A stretch of DNA of 12,923 nucleotides from an uncultured Rubrobacteraceae bacterium (GTDB taxonomy: Bacteria > Actinomycetota > Rubrobacteria > Rubrobacterales > Rubrobacteraceae): NCBI GenBank assembly GCA_902806015.1, contig CADCUZ010000048.1:1-12923 (forward strand). The letters run 5' to 3'. Positions 6,802 to 12,923 of this stretch are shown in pieces. Numbering within the stretch: position 1 is the stretch's first letter; every line of letters starts with the position of its first letter. Position numbers and translations under genes: made by a program. The notes under the pieces are model-generated. The model worked only from the letters and a program-made list of their open reading frames with translations. It was not told the DNA's origin and did no database searches.

Positions 6802-7275
6802 CTACTTCGACAAGTCTGTAGCTTCCGTCGCCCCGGGACTGTCGTACAAAACACGCTGGGGATTTTCGAGTGCCCCAAGCACCGCTTCGACGGGGCGTTC
6901 CCCCTGGTAGGAAAGGATGAAGTTCGAGCCCTCGTCCAACACGGCCAAGGCGGCGGCGCGGCCGGTGTTGCGGGCCCCGTACTCGCGGCTGACCCGGCCG
7001 CCCCAGTCCGGGAGGATGACCAGGTAGTCCGCCGGGTCCACGTCCGGGGGCAGCTCCCTCGCGGCCAGGTCGTCGGCGCTGCCGAGGACCAGCACGACCG
7101 TCATCCAGTAGACGGGCGGGACGATGGAGAGGTCTCTGACGCCGGCGACGAGGACCTCTCCGGGGTGGGGGAAGCGGACGCGGGCGGCGCGATTGATCTC
7201 GCGCGCCGTCGGGGCCGTGCCCTGCAAATGGAAGACAAGCACGACCTTCCGCCCCCTGAGGTCCCGCAGCGCCAC
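6802..7275 (-). CDS. Thioredoxin/peroxiredoxin-fold protein lacking all cysteines
   Basis: The start RDLRGRKVVLVFHLQG matches the first strand of AhpC/TSA-type thioredoxin-fold proteins. The later DWGGRVSREYGARN and AALAVLDEGSNFILSYQG match the closing strand-turn-strand. The place where CxxC or the peroxidatic Cys should lie reads HLQGTAPTAREI, and the whole 157-residue product has no cysteine, so thiol redox chemistry is excluded. A binding, chaperone or regulatory role is the inference. The first usable start is the GTG at 7275, with a poor ribosome site. The same frame continues upstream as VDLVAAGSGRRVAL, which looks like the missing family lead-in strand, yet offers no ATG, GTG or TTG before it runs into the RND gene's 3' end. 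Coupled translation from the RND gene is therefore possible. Fold call is moderately confident; start uncertain. Confidence 0.68.
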   Translation of the reverse strand: MALRDLRGRKVVLVFHLQGTAPTAREINRAARVRFPHPGEVLVAGVRDLSIVPPVYWMTVVLVLGSADDLAARELPPDVDPADYLVILPDWGGRVSREYGARNTGRAAALAVLDEGSNFILSYQGERPVEAVLGALENPQRVLYDSPGATEATDLSK

Positions 7276-7316
7276 CCGCCGCCCGGACCCCGCCGCGACG
7301 AGGTCGACTCCAAGCG

Positions 7317-10300
7317 CTAGCCCTTCTTCCGCCTCAGGCCGCCCCTGACGAGCGAGTAGCCGACGGGGACGACGAGCAGGGTCAGGAACGTCGAGGTGAA
7401 GAGGCCCCCGATCACGGGTATGGCGAGGCTGCTGGAGATGAGTGCGCTTCCCCCGCCGCCGAAGCCGAAGGCGAGCGGGACGAGGGCGAAGATGGTGGCA
7501 AGGGCGGTCATGAGGATCGGGCGCAGCCTCGCGCGCCCGGCCTCGAAGATTGCGCCGTCCACGGTATCGTGGTGCTCGCGGGCGTTCTGGGCGAAATCCA
7601 CGAGCAGGATCGCGTTGGAGACGACTATCCCGATCAGGAGCAGGACGCCCAGGAGCGCCGGCAGGGAGAGCGCCGTGCCCGTTAGGAGCAACGCCCCGAA
7701 AGCCCCGGCCGTCGTGAGCGGCACGGCCAGCAGGATGATAAGCGGCGTTATCAGGGAGCCGAAAAAGACGACCAGGATCAGGTACACCAGCACGAGCGCC
7801 ACCCCGATAGAAAGAAGCAGGTTCCTGAAGCTCTCCTCGATGTCTTCGCTCTCGCCCCCGACGCTCGCGGTCACCCCATCAGGCAAATTCAGCCCGAGCA
7901 GCGCGGCGTTCACCTCGTTCGAGACGGAACTCGTGTCCTCCGACGTGATGGTGCCGGTCACGGTCACGGCCCGATCGCCGTCGTCGCGGCTGATGGCCGC
8001 GGGTGCCTGAACCTCCCTGACCTCAGCCACGTCGCCCACGGTCTGACCGGAACTCAGTGGAAGCCCGCGTACCTCCTCGATGGAGTCGACCGAGCTCTCT
8101 GGCAGTCCGATGGCGACGGGCTTGTCGCCGAGCGTCACCTGGGAGCCGGTGCCGCCGAGCAGTGTCCCAAGCGAGGTCGAGACGGCGCTCGGAGGGAGGC
8201 CGGCCTTCGCGGCGTCTTCTGCGTTGACCAACACCTCTATCTCCGGGCTAACCTCCGAGAGGTCGCTCTGGACGTTGGTCACGTTGTCGTTCCGGTCTAC
8301 CTCGTCCACGACGGTCTCGGAGGCCCGCCTGAGCTCGTCCTCGTTGCCTCCGGTTATGGTGATCTCGATGCCACCGGTCGGCGGCCCCTGTTGCAAGATC
8401 TGCACCTGGAAGCCCTCGCCGTAGCGGTCGCGCCCCTCTTCGGCCAGCCGCGAAAGCGTTTTCTGCACGTTGGCGTTCTCCCCGAGCGCGACGAACGCCT
8501 GGGCCTGGTTCTCGGCGCGAAGCGGCGAGTCCGGGCTAAAATTGTCTTCGCCGCCGATGGAGAGCTGGTAGCTCTCGACGCCGCGGTCCCCGTTCATGAA
8601 TTCCTCAAAGGGCCGCAGCTTTTCACTGGTCTCGCCGATGGCGGTCCCTGCCGGCAGCTCGACGGTGGCCTGCAGCAGCCGCTCCTCGCTCGGTGGGAAG
8701 AAGCTAACCGCGAGAAACGGTATGGCCACAAGCCCGCCGACGAACGCCAGGAGCGCCAGAACCAGGACCGCCAGCCGGTGCCTGAGGCTCCACAGCAGCA
8801 GCGGCGCGTAGAGGTTCACTAGCAGGCCGTCCGACTCTCCTCTGCGGCGGGCCGAAGAACGCCTCGCCGCCCGCGCCGCGAGAAGCGTCAGACCAAGGAT
8901 CAAGAGTAAGGCCACCGCCCCCGCAACAACCAGGAAGACCGGCGAGCCCGTGTCTATCCCGCCGACGGTGTTCCGTACGCCGTCCGCGATGCCACCCGAA
9001 CCCTCGACGACACCCGCCGGCACAAAGGGCAACCCGTCGAGCAGCCCAATTCCCACCGCGACCACGGCCCCGACAAAAAGCGCAACCAGCACCAGCAGCG
9101 AGACGACCAACAGGCGCGGCACGCCCGAACCGCGCCGGGCCCGGCGCGAGCGGCGGCTCTCGTTCGCCAGGTACTCGTCGTCCTCGTAACCCTCATCCTG
9201 GATTGCCTCGCGGTCGTTTCCGTCCGTCCGCGTCTCCTTGGCCGCTCCCCACTTCGTCTGGCGCTTTATAAAGACGCTGGTGAGCACCGGGATGATTGTT
9301 ATGGAGACGATCAGGGAGGCGATCAGGGCGAAGGCCACCGTCAGCGAGAGCGGCAGGAAGAACTTGCTCACGATGCCGCCGACGAGCCCCAGCGGCAGGA
9401 ATACGGCGGTCGTGGTCAGCGTAGAGGAGGTGATGGCGCTCGCCACTTCGGTTGTACCTTTGAGGGCGGCCTCCTCCGGTCCGTAGCCCTCCTGCACGTA
9501 CCGGTAGGAGTTCTCCAGCACCACGATCGCGTCGTCCACCACGCGACCAACGGCTATCGTGAGGCCCGCCAGCGTGACGATGTTCAGCGTCAGGTTGTCC
9601 GCCCACGAGAAGAGCAGGGCCGCCAGGATGGAGGTCGGGAGGGAGACGGCCGTGACCAGCGTGGCGCGCAGGGAGCGGAGGAAGAGGAAGATGATCCCGA
9701 CGGCCAGCAAACCGCCGATTAGGGCCTTCTCCACCAGCCCGTTGACCGACTCCTCGACGTCCTCCGCCGAGTTGAAGACGACGATCACCTCGTCGTCCTC
9801 GCCGAGGTCCTCGCGCACCTGCTCCAGCGCCCGCGTAACGCCCTCCGCCACCTCGACGGAGTTCGCCTCCGGCTCCTTGACGACGTTGAGCCCGAGGCTT
9901 GGCTCGCCGTTGGTCCGGGAGATACCCGAGATGTCCGAGCTCGCCTCCCCGACCTCCGCCACGTCAGAGAGCAAGACCGGCTCCTGCGCCTCCGCAGCCG
10001 TCGGCGCCGCGCTCGCCGGCGCCGACGCGGCGGAAGGGGGAGCAGACGCCCCCGCAGGAGCCCCGGTAGGCGCTCCCGTCAGTGCCCCCGTGGAAGCCCC
10101 GGTCGCCGGGGTCCCGACGCCAACGGGGAGATCGCGCAGTTCCTCGACCGTGGTCAGCTCGCTCGTGGTACGGACGGGTGTGGAGAGGCCGTTCACGCTC
10201 ACGTCGCCCACGGGCGCGTTCACGTTCGAGCCGGAGATCGCGCCGATTATCGCCTCGGCCGGTATCCCGCGCTCTTCAAGCTCGGCGGGCTTGAGGTCCA

Positions 10301-10853
10301 CCTCCAACTGGCGCTCCGAACCCCCGACGAGGTCCGCGCTCGCCACCCCCTCGACGTCCTCGATCAGCGGTATTGCCTCGTCCTCGGCGTACTCGGTGAC
10401 GCGGGCGAGATCCCCGTCTTTGGCCGAGAGCGAGATGTTGAGAACGGGGAACTGCGAGGCGGATTGGCGGGCCACCTCGGGGAGGACGGCCTGCTCGGGA
10501 AGGGAGACACCGTTTATAGCGTCGTTGATCTCGTCTTCGGCCTGCTCGGTGTCCACGTCGAGCCCGAACTCGATGACGAGCACCGAGAACCCGGGCGAGC
10601 TCGTCGCCTGGACGCTCTCTATGCCCTCGATCCCCTCGACGGCCCCCTGCAACGGCTGCGTGACCTGCTCGTCCACCACATCGGGCCCCGCCCCCGGCAC
10701 CGGCGTCGAGACGGTGACCAGCGGGAACTCGATGTCGGGCAAGAGCTCCTGATTGAGCCGCGTCGTCGCGTAGGAGCCGGCCGCTATGAGGATCACGGCC
10801 GCCAGGAAGACGACGGACTTGTTCTTCAGGCACCAGCGGACGATCGCCTGCAC
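7317..10853 (-). CDS. RND-superfamily efflux transporter (AcrB/SwrC-like) with extra membrane segments
   Basis: This is a proton-driven RND pump of the HAE type, 1178 residues; relatives such as Bacillus SwrC are near 1050. After TM1 (about 14-31) comes the first outside porter half, with ELLPDIEFP at 36-44. The TM2-6 block lies at 375-530, with the proton-relay Asp pair in GRVVDDAIVVLEN (Asp440/441). The second outside half begins after about 720, and the final TM block ends in RRKKG. Two insertions stand out: an Ala/Pro/Gly/Thr/Ser linker at about 248-290 inside the first porter half, and about 150 residues between TM6 and TM7 (530-680), with a charged linker and two extra hydrophobic spans (579-605, 638-663). 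The start is GTG at 10853, overlapping the marR stop by one base, with GGAGG seven bases upstream. The substrate is unknown; small molecules, lipids or lipopeptides are possible. Confidence 0.94.
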   Translation of the reverse strand: MQAIVRWCLKNKSVVFLAAVILIAAGSYATTRLNQELLPDIEFPLVTVSTPVPGAGPDVVDEQVTQPLQGAVEGIEGIESVQATSSPGFSVLVIEFGLDVDTEQAEDEINDAINGVSLPEQAVLPEVARQSASQFPVLNISLSAKDGDLARVTEYAEDEAIPLIEDVEGVASADLVGGSERQLEVDLKPAELEERGIPAEAIIGAISGSNVNAPVGDVSVNGLSTPVRTTSELTTVEELRDLPVGVGTPATGASTGALTGAPTGAPAGASAPPSAASAPASAAPTAAEAQEPVLLSDVAEVGEASSDISGISRTNGEPSLGLNVVKEPEANSVEVAEGVTRALEQVREDLGEDDEVIVVFNSAEDVEESVNGLVEKALIGGLLAVGIIFLFLRSLRATLVTAVSLPTSILAALLFSWADNLTLNIVTLAGLTIAVGRVVDDAIVVLENSYRYVQEGYGPEEAALKGTTEVASAITSSTLTTTAVFLPLGLVGGIVSKFFLPLSLTVAFALIASLIVSITIIPVLTSVFIKRQTKWGAAKETRTDGNDREAIQDEGYEDDEYLANESRRSRRARRGSGVPRLLVVSLLVLVALFVGAVVAVGIGLLDGLPFVPAGVVEGSGGIADGVRNTVGGIDTGSPVFLVVAGAVALLLILGLTLLAARAARRSSARRRGESDGLLVNLYAPLLLWSLRHRLAVLVLALLAFVGGLVAIPFLAVSFFPPSEERLLQATVELPAGTAIGETSEKLRPFEEFMNGDRGVESYQLSIGGEDNFSPDSPLRAENQAQAFVALGENANVQKTLSRLAEEGRDRYGEGFQVQILQQGPPTGGIEITITGGNEDELRRASETVVDEVDRNDNVTNVQSDLSEVSPEIEVLVNAEDAAKAGLPPSAVSTSLGTLLGGTGSQVTLGDKPVAIGLPESSVDSIEEVRGLPLSSGQTVGDVAEVREVQAPAAISRDDGDRAVTVTGTITSEDTSSVSNEVNAALLGLNLPDGVTASVGGESEDIEESFRNLLLSIGVALVLVYLILVVFFGSLITPLIILLAVPLTTAGAFGALLLTGTALSLPALLGVLLLIGIVVSNAILLVDFAQNAREHHDTVDGAIFEAGRARLRPILMTALATIFALVPLAFGFGGGGSALISSSLAIPVIGGLFTSTFLTLLVVPVGYSLVRGGLRRKKG

Positions 10854-11347
10854 TAGTTATCCTCCCCCGGCACCCGACCGAGCGCCGCCGTGATCTCCTT
10901 TAAACCCTTGTAGAAGGCCTCGGCCTCTGTGTCGGTCATCGTGTCGAGGGCAGCGTTCAGTTGGGTGCGCCGCACGCCCATGATCCTGCGCGCCACCTCG
11001 TGCATCCCGGGCACGTAGTCCACCAACACCACCCTCCGGTCCTCCGGGTCGTGCCGGCGCTCGATCATGCCGTGCTCGGCGAGCCTGTCCACGAGCTGCG
11101 TAGCCGCCGGACGCGATACCCCTAAAGTGTGGGCGATATGGCCCACCGAACACGGCCCCTTCGCGAGCGCTATGAGCACCTGTATGTGCCCCGGCGAGAC
11201 GTGCACATGGGACGGGAACGCGTGCTCCGGCGCCCCGGCCTTTACCGACGCCTCCATCTCCAGCGGCACCGGACGGGCCAACTCGCGCCCCAACACCGGC
11301 AACAACAACACGATCTCGTCTACCAACTTCTCCCGATCCACCCGCAT
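10853..11347 (-). CDS. MarR family transcriptional regulator
   Basis: A winged helix-turn-helix regulator of 164 residues. The dimerisation and first helices span about 5-30. The DNA-binding core runs from SPGHIQVLIAL (51-61) through SVGHIAHTLGVSRPAATQLVDRL (67-89, with the recognition helix at about 77-90), then the wing DPEDRRVVLVD (100-110), which carries the conserved DxR motif. Helices at 115-157 complete the dimer arm. MarR proteins usually repress an adjacent exporter until a small phenolic or lipophilic ligand releases them. That fits here, since the RND gene starts one base into the marR stop (TAGTG overlap). The ATG at 11347 is preceded only by GGGCGGG. The palindrome at its own promoter supports autoregulation. 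The family call is firm; the ligand is unknown. Confidence 0.93.
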   Translation of the reverse strand: MRVDREKLVDEIVLLLPVLGRELARPVPLEMEASVKAGAPEHAFPSHVHVSPGHIQVLIALAKGPCSVGHIAHTLGVSRPAATQLVDRLAEHGMIERRHDPEDRRVVLVDYVPGMHEVARRIMGVRRTQLNAALDTMTDTEAEAFYKGLKEITAALGRVPGEDN

Positions 11348-11363
11348 CCCGCCCGTTCACGTT

Positions 11364-11392
11364 TTATTAAGCAGCTTATTTAACCCCCTTAA
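11364..11392 (-). promoter_or_regulatory. marR-RND promoter with overlapping MarR-type operator
   Basis: On the minus strand, -35 TTAAGG (11392-11387), a 17-base spacer and -10 TAATAA (11369-11364) make a plausible promoter about 10-20 bases before the marR leader. The palindrome TAAGC-A-GCTTA (11368-11378) straddles the spacer and -10 box, and a second inverted repeat, TTAA-CCCCC-TTAA (11380-11392), overlaps the -35. A dimer bound here would block RNA polymerase. The same AT-rich block could control the divergent hydrolase gene. Confidence 0.55.
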
Positions 11393-11489
11393 TGGTATGC
11401 ACGGGGCCGGATCTGTCAAGGATTTCTTCGTGGTACGTGGAGATCGGGTACGATCCGGTCCGCCGAAGGTTTCGGGAGACGGGAGGTTT

Positions 11490-12422
11490 ATGGTCAGGCT
11501 GAAGGCGGCCGTGGCGGCGGGTGCGGCGGGGGGGCTCTGGGCCCTCAACAGGAGGTTGGAGGGGGCCCCTCCGCCGGCGAGGTTGGGCGGAGAGGTGCGC
11601 CGTTACCGGTGGGGCGGTGGGAAGCTTGCGTACTCCGTCGCCGGGGAGGGCGAGCCGCTGCTGCTCGTCCACGGCGTCTACGCGGGGGCGTCCTCGTTGG
11701 AGTTCCGCGCGAACTTCGGGGAGCTGTCCAGGGGCTTCCGGGTGTACGCGCTCGATCTGCTGGGTTGCGGTTTCTCGCAAAAGCCCAGGCGGCGTTACGC
11801 GCCGGAGGACGTGGCCCTCCAGGTCGAGGACTTCGTGCGGGAGGAGATCGGGGGCGGCGCCCACCTCGTCGCGAGCTCGCTCACCGCGGCCCTCGTCGTG
11901 CCCGCCGCCGTGCGCAGCCCGAAGCTCTTCAAGAAGCTCGTCCTCGTCTGCCCGACCGGCCACGGCACCCTCGACCGCCCCTCCGGCCTCCTGGGGGACG
12001 CCGTCTACGGCCTATTCCGGGCGCCGATCCTGGGCGACGTCCTCTACCACGCCCTCGTCTCGCGCGTCGGCATTCGTTACTACCTGAAAAAGATGGCCTA
12101 CCACGACCCGGGGTACGTCACCGAAAGGGTCATCGAGGACTACTACCGGGCAGGGCACGGACCCGGGGCCAGGCACTTCCCGGCGGCCTTCGTGGCCGGG
12201 AAGCTGAACCTCGGGATCCAGGACCTCTGGCCCAGGGTGCCGCAGAAGAGCCTCGTCTGCTGGGGCCAGGAGGCGAGGACCGTCCCCGTCTCGGACGGGA
12301 ACAACTTTGTCCACAACAACCCCCGCGCCGAGCCCCGCCTCTTCAGGGACGCCGCCCTCCTCCCCCACGTCGAGCGGGCGGAGACCTTTAACGAAGAAGT
12401 GCGGAACTTCCTGTCGGGCTAG
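11490..12422 (+). CDS. Alpha/beta-fold hydrolase with a non-canonical nucleophile elbow
   Basis: An alpha/beta hydrolase fold protein of 310 residues. An N-terminal hydrophobic, Ala-rich segment (about 5-19) may be a short membrane anchor or uncleaved signal. Fold markers are LLLVHGVYAG (57-66, oxyanion strand and HG), YALDLLGCGFSQKP (86-99) and the elbow HLVASSLTAAL (125-135), where the usual GxSxG reads A-S-S-L-T around Ser130. The lid is at about 165-240. CWGQEARTVPV (257-267) is in the acid position, with Glu261, and LLPHVERAETFNEEVRNFL (290-308) supplies the His293 base. A complete Ser-acid-His triad is therefore possible despite both elbow glycines being lost. The ATG at 11490 has GGGAGG just upstream; the frame is open further 5', but those Met codons lack ribosome sites. 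The gene is divergent from marR, so shared regulation is plausible. The substrate is unknown. Confidence 0.88.
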   Translation: MVRLKAAVAAGAAGGLWALNRRLEGAPPPARLGGEVRRYRWGGGKLAYSVAGEGEPLLLVHGVYAGASSLEFRANFGELSRGFRVYALDLLGCGFSQKPRRRYAPEDVALQVEDFVREEIGGGAHLVASSLTAALVVPAAVRSPKLFKKLVLVCPTGHGTLDRPSGLLGDAVYGLFRAPILGDVLYHALVSRVGIRYYLKKMAYHDPGYVTERVIEDYYRAGHGPGARHFPAAFVAGKLNLGIQDLWPRVPQKSLVCWGQEARTVPVSDGNNFVHNNPRAEPRLFRDAALLPHVERAETFNEEVRNFLSG

Positions 12423-12483
12423 AAGCCATATCCCGGTTGGCTGCACTCCGAACGCCATCGCCGAACCGCTACCAGTTCATGTA

Positions 12484-12513
12484 TTAAACGTTACACAAAC
12501 TTGTCTCTAGGGT
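12484..12513 (+). promoter_or_regulatory. Candidate promoter of the RTX-like gene
   Basis: TTAAAC (12484-12489), an 18-base spacer and TAGGGT (12508-12513) fit a loose actinobacterial promoter with a TAGNNT -10 box. It would give a leader of roughly 85-90 bases before the ATG at 12607. Apart from this, the 184-base gap after the hydrolase stop shows nothing recognisable. Confidence 0.35.
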
Positions 12514-12606
12514 TACCTTTTTGTCGCCGGATCGCCGCGAGGCTCCCGCATAGTGCTAGTCACAAGGCAGCCGGGGTGGCCGGGGCCGGGGCGAAAGGGG
12601 CAGGGC

Positions 12607-12923
12607 ATGAAGAGGACGACGATAATGGTGGCGATGCTCTTGGTGGCCCTCTCGGGAACGGCCCTGGCGGCCAGGCTCTCGGGCACGGCGGGCGACGACT
12701 TGATCAGGGGCACGTCTGGGGACGACGTGCTCCAGGGCCTCGCGGGGGACGACGCCCTCTACGGCATCATAGGCGGCAACAACTTCCTCTACGGCCAGTT
12801 GGTCGACGTCGCCCCTGAAGGTCTTGGCGACCCTGACGCGTGCCAGCCTCGTCCCCTCCCGCTCGTCGTAATGCTCTTCGTCCCAGCTATCGATCTCGAA
12901 TGTGCCCGTGGCGCGCGTCGTCA
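12607..12923 (+). CDS. Secreted RTX-like (hemolysin-type calcium-binding) short protein, truncated; frame open at window edge
   Basis: The ATG at 12607 opens a classic signal peptide, with basic MKRTT, the hydrophobic core IMVAMLLVAL and cleavage near ALA-A (residue 21). Four nonapeptide-like repeats follow: GTAGDDLIR, GTSGDDVLQ, GLAGDDALY and GIIGGNNFLY (about 26-62). Such GG-D repeats bind calcium in RTX proteins; short secreted versions like this have no proven role. After residue 65 (base 12801), the repeat pattern stops abruptly and the remaining codons are antisense to a DUF3224-type gene, so the tail (VDVAPEGLGDPDACQPRPLP) is probably not ancestral sequence. No stop codon appears before the window ends. 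The ribosome site is weak (AGGGGCAGGGC). The gene is best regarded as the 5' half of a broken gene that may still produce a secreted peptide. Confidence 0.66.
   Translation, partial: MKRTTIMVAMLLVALSGTALAARLSGTAGDDLIRGTSGDDVLQGLAGDDALYGIIGGNNFLYGQLVDVAPEGLGDPDACQPRPLPLVVMLFVPAIDLECARGARR
12803..12923 (-). pseudogene. 5' fragment of a DUF3224-type gene, 3' part replaced
   Basis: On the minus strand the bases TGACGACG at the right edge would complete an ATG with its A one base outside the window. The frame then reads TTRATGTFEIDSWDEE, followed by GTRLARVRVAKTFRGDV, which closely fits the N-terminus of DUF3224 proteins (ATGTFEV.SWDE ... LARA.V.KTF.GD). Family members are about 120-140 residues with a small beta-barrel fold and no established activity. 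At about residue 40 (base 12805) the expected EG-rich continuation is missing; the frame instead runs antisense through the RTX-like gene as DQLAVEEVVAAYDAVEG and an Arg/His-rich stretch to a TAG at 12558-12556. The product would lack two thirds of the domain. The family call rests on recalled consensus, not on a search. Confidence 0.6.

Noticed and set aside
7101..7313. Alternative TTG start at 7313 for a thioredoxin-region frame
   Set aside because: It is in a different frame whose product (STSSRRGPGGG...) has no resemblance to the thioredoxin fold.
9559..10752. 397-residue open frame on the plus strand, antisense to the RND gene
   Set aside because: The product is Ser/Thr/Arg-rich low complexity and lies wholly within clear RND coding sequence.
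11067..11489. 5' extension of the alpha/beta hydrolase into the marR region
   Set aside because: It would be antisense to the marR coding region; the ATG at 11490 has the ribosome site and the domain begins after it.
1..12923. CRISPR array, toxin-antitoxin pair, phage defence cluster, intact transposase or rRNA
   Set aside because: No regularly spaced direct repeats, no transposase motifs and no recognised defence domains were seen in any coding region.

Overview
The window looks like chromosomal DNA of a high-GC Gram-positive bacterium. The gene set suggests an actinobacterium, possibly a Rubrobacter-like lineage: a VanW-type wall protein, a membrane Ser/Thr kinase with one PASTA domain, an RTX-like secreted peptide, a DUF3224-type fragment, and many GTG/TTG starts. 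This placement is inference from gene content and base composition; there is no rRNA or other phylogenetic marker here.

Layout from left to right. (1) 1-1706 (-): 5' part of a VanW/peptidoglycan-binding membrane protein that runs off the left edge, with a hairpin-rich leader at 1740-1980. (2) 1994-2356 (-), a 120-residue unknown protein, divergent from 2447-2980 (+), a 177-residue unknown protein that appears to be translated from a leaderless mRNA. (3) 2938-3026: a cluster of strong palindromes where the 177-residue gene converges on the kinase gene. (4) 3026-4465 (-), Ser/Thr kinase, divergent from 4663-6339 (+), an M14 zinc carboxypeptidase. (5) 6339-6511: a MITE-like inverted-repeat unit that fills the space between two convergent stop codons. 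(6) 11347 down to 6520 (-): an apparent four-gene operon of a MarR regulator, a 1178-residue RND transporter, a cysteine-free thioredoxin-fold protein and an 86-residue unknown. Its promoter overlaps a palindrome that is probably the MarR operator. (7) 11490-12422 (+): an alpha/beta hydrolase with a degenerate nucleophile elbow, divergent from marR. (8) 12607 to the right edge: a secreted RTX-like gene abruptly fused, tail to tail, to the 5' end of an opposite-strand DUF3224-type gene.

How they may work together: the VanW protein and the PASTA kinase both fit cell-envelope functions, and the kinase would sense wall fragments outside and signal inside. The marR-RND cluster reads as a ligand-regulated export system, and the divergent hydrolase may share its control region. 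The most unusual points are the RND protein with two extra predicted membrane segments and a long Ala/Pro/Gly/Thr/Ser linker, the cysteine-free thioredoxin-like partner whose lead-in strand lies upstream of any usable start codon, the MITE-like unit, and the double truncation at about 12802. I saw no CRISPR array, intact IS, rRNA or tRNA, and no clear defence system.
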